Shown piece by piece: positions 17,280 to 24,223 of a stretch of 39,758 nt of DNA. The notes below the pieces were generated by a model. The model saw only the letters and a program-made list of their open reading frames with translations. It searched no databases and was not told the origin of the DNA. Numbering within the stretch: position 1 is the stretch's first letter; each line of letters starts with the position of its first letter. The position numbers and the translations under genes were made by a program. The stretch is from a virus, in IMG/VR virus record IMGVR_UViG_3300037488_000372, positions 1 to 39,758 of that record, one strand, 5' to 3'.

Positions 17280-17609
17280 TTATGATATTTCAGTACCCCA
17301 TACCTGAAAGGCTAGGCTACTATTTCCTGAATAAACTCTTATTTTATCTGTTGCTGCTAATGTAACACCTATTGTCGCAATAAATGTATCATTACCTGCA
17401 AGAAGTATATCGTAGTAAAGATAGTCTTTATTTGTTGTTGCAGCACCTCCTTGAGATATACTAACTCTAAATGAAGTTTGTGTTGCTGCTAAGTTGCAGA
17501 TTGATATAGAACTACACACAGTAGACGTTTCCGCTGGTACAGTATATAAATCTGTAGGTGTTGTTGCTGAAGGACTTACCTGCCCTAATATTTTGTATAC
17601 GTTTGCCAT
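17280..17609 (-). CDS. Small virion protein, 109 aa
   Basis: Starts MANVYKILGQVSPSATTPTD, then LYTVPAETSTVCSSISICNL. Beta-sandwich-like with Ala/Thr/Ser richness and no charged clusters; this TVP...SSISICN pattern is recurrent in small phage structural proteins near fibres. It sits between two fibre-type genes with 2-nt gaps, indicating a single operon. Specific role (collar, fibre adaptor) unknown. Confidence 0.55.
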   Translation of the reverse strand: MANVYKILGQVSPSATTPTDLYTVPAETSTVCSSISICNLAATQTSFRVSISQGGAATTNKDYLYYDILLAGNDTFIATIGVTLAATDKIRVYSGNSSLAFQVWGTEIS

Positions 17610-17611
17610 AA

Positions 17612-19570
17612 TTATGCTCCCATTAATAAAAAATTTTGTTCAAATCCAACTGATTGAATTGCTGGATAATCGATTTGTTTAACATTACCTGACGTGTCTC
17701 TTACCAATAATTTATCAGATGTAGTTCCTGTATCAGGTGTTTGTGTAAACTTTAACTTTCCTGTAGATAAAACTCTTAATCCTTCATTTGCATAAGTAGC
17801 TCCTGTTTTAATTGCAAACTCTCCTTTTGAGTGTATTTCAAATCCATCAGTTTGATTATCAGAAATTATAATTGATGGTTGCGAGAAACCAGGATTACCT
17901 AAAACAAAATCAATTTGTGATTGTCCTCTTTGAATAGATAAAAATGTGTTACCATTTAATAGAGATCTTCCTTGATAGTTTATATATACAGATCCTCCAG
18001 CGTGGTCTTGAGAAACTTTACTATTACCAATAGTTGTTGGTGATGTAAATTTTGGTAAATAGTTAGTTGTGCCTACTCCTGTAATACCTGTATTAGGTGG
18101 AGATGATAACACATAAGCTGATCCGCTCCAAGAGTAAAACAACCCTGTGTCAAGCGCTATATAAATAGTTCCTATAACCCCTGTTGCAGGGAAAGACGCT
18201 AAGTTAGGATACTCAACTACGTTATCCTGTGTTAAAAATGGAACATCATTTGTAAGTTGAGATGTAAGAGTTGGGATATCATCTAAAGTAGCTAAATCAT
18301 AATACCCATCAGGTCTATTACCTAAAGAATAATACGCTCTGTTTCCTAAACCTGAATCTCTTGTTAATCCAACAAAATCACTTCCGTCTTGATTTATACC
18401 AATACCTATAAGACCTGCGTTGCTGTCACTTGTGCTAATTTCTAATCCACTATAAGTTCCTAAATTAACAATATACTCTTCGTCATTTCTTGATAAATTT
18501 AAATTTCCTGCTGTATCAAATTCGGTAAATCCATAAGATCCTGTATATCTATTTCCTGTTTCAACTACCTCTTGAAGCGTTGGAGTAGTTCCTGTATTAA
18601 CTAACTCCCAAACAGCAGCTCCTGTACTTGCATCCGTACATTTATAAGTATCCCCATTATCTAAAGTCCATAGCGAATCAACCTTAAAACGTAGTGTATT
18701 ATCAAAGCTAGCATCAGGGACTATATTAAATCCGTTAGTTGAATTTCTTATAAGTCCGTTGCTGTCAAATACGTGTCTTATTCCACTTTGCCACATATCC
18801 TCAAAGCCAACTCCACAGATACGTGAAATACCGCCATCAGCTCCAAAGTCGTAAGTACCCTCTTTAAGTAAAGAACCATTTTCAAATAGAATAGAATCAC
18901 CATCATTTATAAATATATCTTCACCATTGGTTTCATTCCCTTCTACTAATACTTGTTGAAGCGTTGGCGTAGTTATCTGAGATGATATATAGTCTATCAG
19001 GTCTGTCTGGTCCTCTATATCACCAGTTATACTTCCCCAAACTGTATTACCAGATCCTGATACCTTATCTACCAAGCTAACCAGGTAGTCAAGGTCCTCG
19101 TATATGAACCCGTTACCAGCCAAGAAATCAACCTCAACCACAAAGAAGTTTGTGTTAGGAATCCAAGGCTCTATGCTTGTTATGTTATAGTATCCAAATA
19201 TGTTTATGTTGCTAGCCTTAGACAGCAAGACCTTTGAGTCTACCAAGAAGTCCAGGTACTGACTCACCGTGTTCCCCTTCAGCGTGTTCTTAGCTATCAG
19301 GAATGTTGTGATTGCAGAGAAGTTAACCTGCGGTCCTATCTCTGTCTCGAATGATATAGTTCCCTGCTCCCTAGCCTCTCCAGGCAGTAGCGTCTGGTAC
19401 CTGTAGCGTATAGACGTTCCAATATCTATAACGTTGTTTTCGTTAAAGAAGCTGGCAAGGTTGTTAGGCGTGAAGTTCTTTGTTATCAGAAAGTTCTGAG
19501 CATCAGATCCTATCCACTTGTCGTTGCCAGTTATATTAACATCCGTACTATATTGACTTATCTTTGTCAT
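17612..19570 (-). CDS. Large modular tail fibre protein
   Basis: A 652-aa fibre. Residues 1-40 (MTKISQYSTDVNITGNDKWI...TKNFTPN) are the same anchor as in the 503-aa collagen-like fibre. Residues about 190-345 contain two TPTLQ[QE]V repeats followed by beta-helical-like Asn/Gly/Asp turns. The C-terminal part ends with a strand-rich tip (TGKLKFTQTPDTGTTSDKLL). The DNA for roughly the N-terminal 200 residues is GC-richer than the following 450 (switch near 18965), consistent with exchange of the receptor-binding part. Starts 1 nt after the spanin-like gene. Confidence 0.7.
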   Translation of the reverse strand: MTKISQYSTDVNITGNDKWIGSDAQNFLITKNFTPNNLASFFNENNVIDIGTSIRYRYQTLLPGEAREQGTISFETEIGPQVNFSAITTFLIAKNTLKGNTVSQYLDFLVDSKVLLSKASNINIFGYYNITSIEPWIPNTNFFVVEVDFLAGNGFIYEDLDYLVSLVDKVSGSGNTVWGSITGDIEDQTDLIDYISSQITTPTLQQVLVEGNETNGEDIFINDGDSILFENGSLLKEGTYDFGADGGISRICGVGFEDMWQSGIRHVFDSNGLIRNSTNGFNIVPDASFDNTLRFKVDSLWTLDNGDTYKCTDASTGAAVWELVNTGTTPTLQEVVETGNRYTGSYGFTEFDTAGNLNLSRNDEEYIVNLGTYSGLEISTSDSNAGLIGIGINQDGSDFVGLTRDSGLGNRAYYSLGNRPDGYYDLATLDDIPTLTSQLTNDVPFLTQDNVVEYPNLASFPATGVIGTIYIALDTGLFYSWSGSAYVLSSPPNTGITGVGTTNYLPKFTSPTTIGNSKVSQDHAGGSVYINYQGRSLLNGNTFLSIQRGQSQIDFVLGNPGFSQPSIIISDNQTDGFEIHSKGEFAIKTGATYANEGLRVLSTGKLKFTQTPDTGTTSDKLLVRDTSGNVKQIDYPAIQSVGFEQNFLLMGA

Positions 19571-20143
19571 TTATTTTTTTAAATTTATTTTCCAGTAGGT
19601 ACCTATTCCAAATGTAAACACACCTTCGAAATCAACTCCAACATTAGCCTGATAAACCCTATCCTTCCTGTCCTTATACATAACTCCAGGGGTTATCATC
19701 TGTAGGGATCTCTTGTCACCAAACAAGTTACCTCCTATGTAAAGCTGTCTGTTTGGTTGTTGTGCTTTAATAATTGTAACTGTCTTGGTAACAAGAGGTA
19801 TTTTGTAGTCCTTGAATATAGTTCTCTTTCCTAACTTATTCTGAAATACTGTGTCCACCACAGTCAAACTTCCTATGGTGTCTATACTTATTGTGTCCCT
19901 GTACACAGTCTGCCTGTTGTACTCCTTGTTACACGTGTCCACGCTTGTAAATATAGTATCCTTTACTGGAATATACTTAACGCTTACAACCCTTACGTTC
20001 CTTGTTACCGTGTCCTTAAAAACTTTATAAATAGTATCAGTTTTATTATAAACAGTCTCCTTGCTATCAACATTACCGCAGCTACGCATTAATATTATAA
20101 TAACCACTAACACGATTATAACTATGTACGGTACCTTATTCAT
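19571..20143 (-). CDS. Spanin-like membrane-anchored protein
   Basis: A 190-aa protein with one N-terminal transmembrane segment (VPYIVIIVLVVIIILMRS, residues 4-21), a periplasmic stretch full of DTI/DTV/TVT beta repeats (residues 28-125) and a C-terminal segment of alternating strands (LYIGGNLFGDKRSLQ...VYQANVGVDFEGVF) that looks like outer-membrane barrel strands. It directly follows the endolysin with a 1-nt overlap. In lysis cassettes this is where spanins, which join inner and outer membranes, are found. Topology and order support a unimolecular spanin-like role; there is no typical lipobox. Confidence 0.5.
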   Translation of the reverse strand: MNKVPYIVIIVLVVIIILMRSCGNVDSKETVYNKTDTIYKVFKDTVTRNVRVVSVKYIPVKDTIFTSVDTCNKEYNRQTVYRDTISIDTIGSLTVVDTVFQNKLGKRTIFKDYKIPLVTKTVTIIKAQQPNRQLYIGGNLFGDKRSLQMITPGVMYKDRKDRVYQANVGVDFEGVFTFGIGTYWKINLKK

Positions 20144-20607
20144 TACTCTGATTTTTCAAAGTGCATATAATCAAAATTTTTTTCTCTTCCAAGTGATGCA
20201 AATCCGTGCTTGTAAAATATATCTATCATATCATTGTACTCTGGACGAGCAAACCTTGCGGTCTTGCTTGTCTCCCTTAGCTGATTCCTTTCAGGATCCA
20301 AGTCTATGGCTATCCCCCAGCTGTGTCTTGAGTAGTCGCTACCTCCCCTCATAGCTCTAAAGCTAAAGCATCCTCCAAACAAATCAATCCCTAGCTCGAC
20401 TATTTTCTCGTATCCGTAATGATTTAATAAATCGTTAAAGACACCTAAGAAATCTTCAGCAACCAGCTTATGACACCTCATCTTTGTCACTGTAGTTTTT
20501 TTGTCCCAGGACAGGCGCATCGGGTACGGTAGTTTTATAGTTGTCAAGTACCCTCCCTGCTGTGTAGGCTTTCCGTACTTTGATATTATTTGATGCGTCT
20601 TTAACAT
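20143..20607 (-). CDS. M15-family peptidoglycan peptidase (endolysin)
   Basis: A 154-aa D-Ala-D-Ala/L-Ala-D-Glu type peptidase. The zinc motif SRHSWGIAIDLDP (residues 93-105) carries the His and Asp ligands (H95, D102), and the closing DYMHFE gives the third ligand (H149). This is the M15 (VanY/Peptidase_M15_4) signature and the length is typical for single-domain endolysins. No signal peptide, so export would need a holin. It lies with membrane/coiled-coil genes upstream and a spanin-like gene downstream, forming a lysis cassette. Confidence 0.85.
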   Translation of the reverse strand: MLKTHQIISKYGKPTQQGGYLTTIKLPYPMRLSWDKKTTVTKMRCHKLVAEDFLGVFNDLLNHYGYEKIVELGIDLFGGCFSFRAMRGGSDYSRHSWGIAIDLDPERNQLRETSKTARFARPEYNDMIDIFYKHGFASLGREKNFDYMHFEKSE

Positions 20608-20609
20608 AA

Positions 20610-20906
20610 TTACTTTAAAGAGAATAACTTAAGTATAAGGGTGACTAACGCACCGAATATAATGACAAACGCCACCTTGAACTGGTTCACGTACACAGAT
20701 ATCTCTCCCTTAAATGTTTCAAGATCCTCAACCCTCTCGTCTATATCGTTGATCTGCTTGACTATGCCCTTGTTTCCATTAAGCGCACTTCCAGTCAGAG
20801 CATTCTGTATATTCATAAGAAGAGTCGTCTTGTCTATGTCGCTATCCTTTAGTAGCCTAAGGTGCTGCTCTATCCTGTCGAGTCTCTCAGATGTCTCCTT
20901 GTCCAT
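20610..20906 (-). CDS. Coiled-coil protein with C-terminal membrane anchor
   Basis: From the ATG at 20906 (MDKETSERLDRIEQHLRLLK) this is a 98-aa protein: a helical coiled coil up to about residue 70 (VKQINDIDERVEDLETFKGE), then a hydrophobic segment (FKVAFVIIFGALVTLILKLF) near the C-terminus. The start at 20906 is preferred over the upstream start at 20936 because it overlaps the previous gene by 20 nt only and has an A-rich leader. The architecture resembles phage haemolysin-XhlA/holin-accessory proteins. Located directly before the endolysin; likely lysis. Confidence 0.6.
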   Translation of the reverse strand: MDKETSERLDRIEQHLRLLKDSDIDKTTLLMNIQNALTGSALNGNKGIVKQINDIDERVEDLETFKGEISVYVNQFKVAFVIIFGALVTLILKLFSLK

Positions 20907-21099
20907 TGTTATTCTTTGATTTATTATATGCAACAACTGAATCTAGTACGGTCTGACTTCCAAGGTAAACCACAGCTATCATCGTCCAGTCTGATGACTC
21001 AAGGTCAGCAAGCCAGAGAAGTAGCGTTGCAGTAAGGAATACAAAAAGCTTCCTGCTTATCCACTTGTTGATCAGCGTGTCTAGATTCTTTCTACTCAT
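20887..21099 (-). CDS. Small membrane protein, holin candidate
   Basis: A 70-aa protein with hydrophobic segments at about residues 16-30 (KLFVFLTATLLLWLADL) and 38-55 (WTMIAVVYLGSQTVLDSVVA), short polar ends and a basic N-terminus (MSRKNLDTLINKWISRK). The size and two segments fit a small phage holin. It immediately precedes the coiled-coil membrane gene and endolysin, so it is the best holin candidate in the window. Confidence 0.55.
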   Translation of the reverse strand: MSRKNLDTLINKWISRKLFVFLTATLLLWLADLESSDWTMIAVVYLGSQTVLDSVVAYNKSKNNNGQGDI

Positions 21100-21100
21100 C

Positions 21101-21580
21101 CTACCAGAGTGCTACTAAGTTTGATAAATCAGTATCAGTATCAAATACTCTCAATACATTTACAGGTAATATAATTGATGCGTTTAAATCTCCGCAATCA
21201 GCAAATGTAATAATATCTCCACCAACTGTTAAAACAGTTAATTGTTTTGGCACTTGCGCTGGAATATATAACGCGCACCCCTGGTTGTTGTCTGAGTTGT
21301 AGATGGCGTATTCGTCTCCTGAAACGAATATATCAGCGTCTAAAACTAATACTCCACTATTTATAAATCCTATAACATTTGCTATGGTATTATCTGTTGT
21401 ATTAACAACAATAGAACCTAACAGGTTAGTTGTAAAGTTAGCTGTTGAATCAACTAATTTATCTACTGTTGTATTATCTGTAACTCCTGTTGTTCCAAGC
21501 CCCGCTGGGTTAGGGATATTTACCGTGTCGCTTGGGATTACGTTTATCGCTCTCCCGTAGTGTGTCTTTAAAAACTTCAT
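21101..21580 (-). CDS. Hypothetical beta-rich virion protein, 159 aa
   Basis: Starts MKFLKTHYGRAINVIPSDTV, then Thr/Val/Asn-rich strands (TNLLGSIVVNTTDNTIANVI) and an end LRVFDTDTDLSNLVALW. Non-membrane, slightly acidic. The ATG overlaps the upstream 50-aa gene stop by 4 nt (ATGA), so translation is coupled. Typical of small virion proteins; no specific family recognised. Confidence 0.5.
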   Translation of the reverse strand: MKFLKTHYGRAINVIPSDTVNIPNPAGLGTTGVTDNTTVDKLVDSTANFTTNLLGSIVVNTTDNTIANVIGFINSGVLVLDADIFVSGDEYAIYNSDNNQGCALYIPAQVPKQLTVLTVGGDIITFADCGDLNASIILPVNVLRVFDTDTDLSNLVALW

Positions 21581-21729
21581 TTTTTATATAGTATTTTGTT
21601 AATTTTTAGTGCTGGGTTGTTCAGCTTTTCTTTTCTAGCACCGCATCCGCAGCCGCCCTTTGTTGCCTTTTCTACTAGCGACTTAATGCCTGTAAGCTTT
21701 GTGATTTTTTCGATGTCGTCTCCTAACAT
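21577..21729 (-). CDS. Small Cys-Gly motif protein, 50 aa
   Basis: MLGDDIEKITKLTGIKSLVE, then KATKGGCGCGARKEKLNNPA and a basic tail ending ILYKK. The GGCGCG turn with two cysteines in a basic context resembles a metal-binding or DNA-binding knuckle. Start overlaps the previous stop (ATGTTAG) and the stop overlaps the next start (ATGA), so it is a coupled middle gene. Function unknown. Confidence 0.6.
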   Translation of the reverse strand: MLGDDIEKITKLTGIKSLVEKATKGGCGCGARKEKLNNPALKINKILYKK

Positions 21730-21839
21730 ATCTTCTTATTTTTAGTTACCTTACCAACGTTACCCTTTAGGTACTTCATCTTACCATCAAGTGAAGCCTT
21801 TGACTCGTACTGCCTTGCCTTAGCTATTATTTTCTTCAT
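21723..21839 (-). CDS. Small basic protein, 38 aa
   Basis: Reads MKKIIAKARQYESKASLDGK and MKYLKGNVGKVTKNKKIC. Strongly basic (12 Lys/Arg of 38) and helical at the start. It overlaps both neighbours by a few bases in a chain of coupled small genes. Likely a nucleic-acid-binding or head-internal peptide; function unknown. Confidence 0.5.
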   Translation of the reverse strand: MKKIIAKARQYESKASLDGKMKYLKGNVGKVTKNKKIC

Positions 21840-22171
21840 ACCTTAGATACTCTTTTACCCATCCCTACCTTAGACTTCTCAGCCTTCTTTTGCTTTAGCT
21901 GACTCGAACTCATCTCAGACCTTGTCTTTGGTGTCTCGCTAGAAACCCTCTTGGTCGGTCTGCAGTACTCGTTCTTTCCTCCTGCACCGCACGCCTTGTT
22001 TGTTCTTGTGTCAACCCACCTCTCGCTCTCCCACCTCTTCAGGTCCTTACCAGCCTCTGTCTTCTTCACGTTTCCAGATGCCTTCCTGCACTTGGCTATA
22101 GCCTGAGATGCCCTTGCAGACGGGAACACATCGTAGCTAGACTTGACCTTCTTGTAGCACGCGTCCTTCAT
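21836..22171 (-). CDS. DUF5872-like small basic protein
   Basis: A 111-aa very basic protein. The N-terminus MKDACYKKVKSSYDVFPSAR with ASQAIAKCRKA, the centre AGKDLKRWESERWVDTRTNK and the ACGAGGKNEYCRPTKRVSSE stretch with TPKTRSEMS follow the DUF5872 pattern of phage proteins. Cysteines at C5, C28, C61 and C69 could bind metal. Coupled to both neighbours (4-nt and 1-nt overlaps). Probably a virion or DNA-associated protein; biochemical role unknown. Confidence 0.6.
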   Translation of the reverse strand: MKDACYKKVKSSYDVFPSARASQAIAKCRKASGNVKKTEAGKDLKRWESERWVDTRTNKACGAGGKNEYCRPTKRVSSETPKTRSEMSSSQLKQKKAEKSKVGMGKRVSKV

Positions 22172-22527
22172 TAGAAATTTTTTTTATATTCTCCCTCAGA
22201 CCATTTTGCAGCGTTTTCTTCACTTTTAAATTTATAAACTTCTCCTCTTGCCTTTGCAGTATCAATAGCTTCTTTCCCTTTTAATTCAATCCAATCATTA
22301 GGATTATGAGATTCAGTTCCTTGTCTATCTCTTGGAAAAATAGTAGGATATGCTATAGCTCCATTGTCTGTGGTAGAATAAGCCATTTTATGACTTGATC
22401 TTGTTCCATCTTCGTTTTGACGGTACTGAGTTTTAACGTCTTCCCATCTTTTTGCTTTTTGGCGAAGTTCGTCTTGCTCTTGATTTTTTAACTGCTCTCT
22501 AGTTGGTCTAATTTTTAATTCTCTCAT
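22171..22527 (-). CDS. Hypothetical phage protein, 118 aa
   Basis: Starts MRELKIRPTREQLKNQEQDE; the middle carries AYSTTDNGAIAYPTIFPRDR and TESHNPNDWIELKGKEAIDT, then a helical end (ARGEVYKFKSEENAAKWSEG). I recognise this 'YPTIF...W' pattern as recurrent in uncharacterised phage proteins. The gene is visibly AT-richer than both neighbours and uses A/T third positions, suggesting separate origin. One-base overlap with the DUF5872-like gene. Confidence 0.55.
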   Translation of the reverse strand: MRELKIRPTREQLKNQEQDELRQKAKRWEDVKTQYRQNEDGTRSSHKMAYSTTDNGAIAYPTIFPRDRQGTESHNPNDWIELKGKEAIDTAKARGEVYKFKSEENAAKWSEGEYKKNF

Positions 22528-22530
22528 AAC

Positions 22531-22815
22531 TTAATATTTTCCTTGTCTGTTCTTAGGGTTAGATGTCTTTCTTCCTCCCTTAGACCACAGCTCCGTGCAC
22601 GCTAAGTGTTTAGCAGTGCCTGGCTGTGCGGTGTCGCACTTGTGTCTAGCCTTAAAGCTCTTACGAGCCTCGTCCGAGTAATTATTTCCGTAGCCCTTGG
22701 CTCCTGCGTGAACAAGCTTCTCCTTACCGTCTACACAGTAGAGCTTCATTATCTTCTTCTCTGGGCGCGTGGATGGTCTAACCTCTCCACATCTCATCTT
22801 ACTTTTTACTCCCAT
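22531..22815 (-). CDS. Small basic cysteine-containing protein, 94 aa
   Basis: Starts MGVKSKMRCGEVRPSTRPEK, then LYCVDGKEKLVHAGAKGYGN and KSFKARHKCDTAQPGTAKHL with a C-terminal WSKGGRKTSNPKNRQGKY. Four cysteines (CGE, YCV, HKCD, ACTE) and many Lys/Arg. Resembles phage proteins in the same family group as DUF5872, which have a FRARHxC core. 17-nt overlap with the upstream gene. Role unknown, likely virion-associated. Confidence 0.55.
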   Translation of the reverse strand: MGVKSKMRCGEVRPSTRPEKKIMKLYCVDGKEKLVHAGAKGYGNNYSDEARKSFKARHKCDTAQPGTAKHLACTELWSKGGRKTSNPKNRQGKY

Positions 22816-23077
22816 TTCCTCTTGCTCTTTTGTCTCCAGGCATCGCAGTTCGCGAACCGCGATTCACTGAAGCCTTCTGTAATTTTGTCCCTGACTTGGT
22901 ATGACTGACATCAAGACCATCAAAGTTTCCGTACGTGCCACGCTTGCGATTCTCAGCATTGAGCTCAACACGCTTCTTAACCTCACGGTCCTGCTTGTTG
23001 TACTCCTTCTGATACTCAAGACGCTTCTTGCGTGCCTCTGGATTCGATGCGTAGTATTTTGCTGTCCTACCTGGCAT
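22799..23077 (-). CDS. Small basic protein with SRTAMPGDKRARG tail
   Basis: A 92-aa, Arg/Lys-rich protein: MPGRTAKYYASNPEARKKRL, EYQKEYNKQDREVKKRVELN and the C-terminal SRTAMPGDKRARGNGSKK. The opening and tail are a pattern I know from uncharacterised proteins of aquatic phages. No cysteine or catalytic residues; it probably binds nucleic acid. First gene of the short 2-nt-spaced chain after the Met-rich peptide. Confidence 0.6.
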   Translation of the reverse strand: MPGRTAKYYASNPEARKKRLEYQKEYNKQDREVKKRVELNAENRKRGTYGNFDGLDVSHTKSGTKLQKASVNRGSRTAMPGDKRARGNGSKK

Positions 23078-23079
23078 TG

Positions 23080-23190
23080 TTATTTTTTCTTTTTAGCCAT
23101 CATCATCTTCTCCTTCATCATCATCATCTTGTCATTCTTCATTCCTTTAGATTTCTCTACTACTACCTTTTTTGTAACTTTTGCTTTCAT
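23080..23190 (-). CDS. Met/Lys-rich micro-protein, 36 aa
   Basis: Reads MKAKVTKKVVVEKSKGMKND then KMMMMKEKMMMAKKKK. Nine methionines and fifteen lysines in 36 residues. It is 2 nt both from the upstream 46-aa gene and from the downstream 92-aa gene, with an ATG in an A-rich leader, so it looks like a real member of the operon. Function unknown. Confidence 0.5.
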   Translation of the reverse strand: MKAKVTKKVVVEKSKGMKNDKMMMMKEKMMMAKKKK

Positions 23191-23192
23191 AA

Positions 23193-23333
23193 TTATTTAT
23201 TTTTTTTGTTTTTACATTTACTAGCCTTGGACAGCGCGATTGCTACCGCCTGCTTCTGTGGTCTTCCAGATTTAATCTCTGCTCTTATGTTTGAGCTTAT
23301 CGTTTTTGATGAGCACCCTGATTTTAATGGCAT
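23193..23333 (-). CDS. Small basic protein, 46 aa (first gene of late leftward operon)
   Basis: Reads [20 protein letters not shown] then [20 protein letters not shown] and a KNKKNK tail. The pattern '[37 protein letters not shown]' is a widespread small phage protein family that I recognise by sequence. It starts 23 nt downstream of the minus-strand half of the palindromic promoter, making it the first gene of the operon that continues to the lysis genes. Confidence 0.7.
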   Translation of the reverse strand: MPLKSGCSSKTISSNIRAEIKSGRPQKQAVAIALSKASKCKNKKNK

Positions 23334-23346
23334 AATATTAAATGTT

Positions 23347-23364
23347 TTATCTTTGCAAAGATAA
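23347..23364. promoter_or_regulatory. Palindromic divergent promoter pair
   Basis: TTATCTTTGCAAAGATAA, an 18-bp perfect palindrome containing a TATCTTTG -7 element on each strand (plus 23348-23355, minus 23356-23363). The plus copy precedes the winged-helix-like gene by 22 nt, the minus copy precedes the 46-aa gene. The two -7 boxes abut, so polymerases on opposite strands must exclude each other. Confidence 0.7.
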
Positions 23365-23377
23365 TAATTAAATCAAA

Positions 23378-23854
23378 ATGAAATTAAGAAAGAAAATAAT
23401 CACAAAGACACACTACAAGGTCGAGCCTAAGCACGACTGGTTGAAGTACTGGAGGGTTGTAAGGTATTGGGTGTCAGAGGCTTATGGGCTATCCTACCCA
23501 GATCTTGAGATGCTACTGTTTCTATACTCCGAGGACCTCTTTTCTGAGCACGACTTTGAGAGGTTTGAGAGAATTATGTCGTGGGACACCAACAGGTTTA
23601 AGAGGCTGGTTAGCGGAGACTGGATCGTGCCCTGGCGTGAGAAGAGCGGAAACGAGAAGGCGCTCTACACGCTGTCCTTCAAGGGGAAGAGGCTGATAAA
23701 CGCTGTCTACAAGAAGCTTAGCGGTGAGGAGGGTATCACAACCCACCCAAGCAAGAACCCTATCTTTAGGAAGGACGCTGGTTACATCGCGCGCGGTTAT
23801 CGCAAGATGATCATTGAGATGAACGAGGCGATACAGAGAGCCAAGCAGTACTAG
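23378..23854 (+). CDS. Putative winged-helix DNA-binding protein
   Basis: A 158-aa basic protein on the plus strand. Residues about 35-105 (SYPDLEMLLFLYSEDLFSEH, then FKRLVSGDWIVPWREKSGNE and ALYTLSFKGKRLINAVYKKL) have the layout of a MarR-type winged helix: helices, recognition helix, a Trp/Arg wing, then a long helix. The gene is much GC-richer than the region to its left and lies alone against leftward genes on both sides. Being expressed from the palindromic divergent promoter, it could regulate the late operon. The fold is inferred from the pattern only. Confidence 0.5.
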   Translation: MKLRKKIITKTHYKVEPKHDWLKYWRVVRYWVSEAYGLSYPDLEMLLFLYSEDLFSEHDFERFERIMSWDTNRFKRLVSGDWIVPWREKSGNEKALYTLSFKGKRLINAVYKKLSGEEGITTHPSKNPIFRKDAGYIARGYRKMIIEMNEAIQRAKQY

Positions 23855-23907
23855 CTAATATGTTGTCTAGTGTGTCATATTATACGCAATAATAGCTAAT
23901 ATGTTGT
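23852..23907 (+). repeat. Pair of 15-bp direct repeats (TAGCTAATATGTTGT)
   Basis: TAGCTAATATGTTGT occurs at 23852-23866 and 23893-23907, period 41 bp. The first copy begins with the TAG stop codon of the winged-helix-like gene. They lie in the 109-bp gap before the groES terminator and could be protein-binding sites. Confidence 0.75.
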
Positions 23908-23925
23908 ATATAACGGACATTATCA

Positions 23926-23956
23926 AATAAAAAACCACCGATATTAGTCGGTGGTT
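23926..23956 (-). terminator. Terminator after groES
   Basis: Stem AACCACCGA/TCGGTGGTT (23933-23941 and 23948-23956, 9 bp, 6-nt loop). On the minus strand it is followed by TTTTTTATTT and starts 7 nt beyond the groES stop. It separates the chaperonin unit from the convergent winged-helix-like gene and, by its symmetry, may also act rightward. Confidence 0.85.
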
Positions 23957-23963
23957 ATTAGTA

Positions 23964-24221
23964 TTAAATCACTACGATCACGTCCCGCTCCATTATGACG
24001 GTGTAGGTCTTGTCGCCTATCATCATACTGTAGCCAGCGTTCTTGTCGTAGTAGACGATGTCTCCGTCGTTAATTGACTGCACATCCGTACCCTTCTTCA
24101 CTATCTCTGCCTTCTTGTAACGCATCTTAGATGTGTCACTGCCAGACATTATCAGACCGATGTCAGACTTGACCTGCTCATCGATCTGGTTGATTATCAC
24201 ATATTTCCCTAGTGGCTTCAT
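23964..24221 (-). CDS. groES: Co-chaperonin GroES
   Basis: An 85-aa chaperonin-10 homologue. It opens MKPLGKYVIINQIDEQVKSD. The mobile loop that docks on GroEL lies at about residues 18-30 (KSDIGLIMSGSDTS, with the hydrophobic Leu-Ile tripeptide equivalent at GLI). It closes with GDIVYYDKNAGYSMM and the typical final strand ERDVIVVI. Slightly shorter than bacterial GroES (about 95 aa). It follows groEL with a 2-nt gap, the reverse of the usual bacterial groES-groEL order, and ends at a terminator. It caps the GroEL chamber, probably to fold phage virion proteins. Confidence 0.8.
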   Translation of the reverse strand: MKPLGKYVIINQIDEQVKSDIGLIMSGSDTSKMRYKKAEIVKKGTDVQSINDGDIVYYDKNAGYSMMIGDKTYTVIMERDVIVVI

Positions 24222-24223
24222 AT

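Noticed and set aside
23484-23746. Frames on both strands inside the winged-helix-like gene
   Set aside because: GC-rich shadow frames with Arg/Ser-rich low-complexity translations and no start context.
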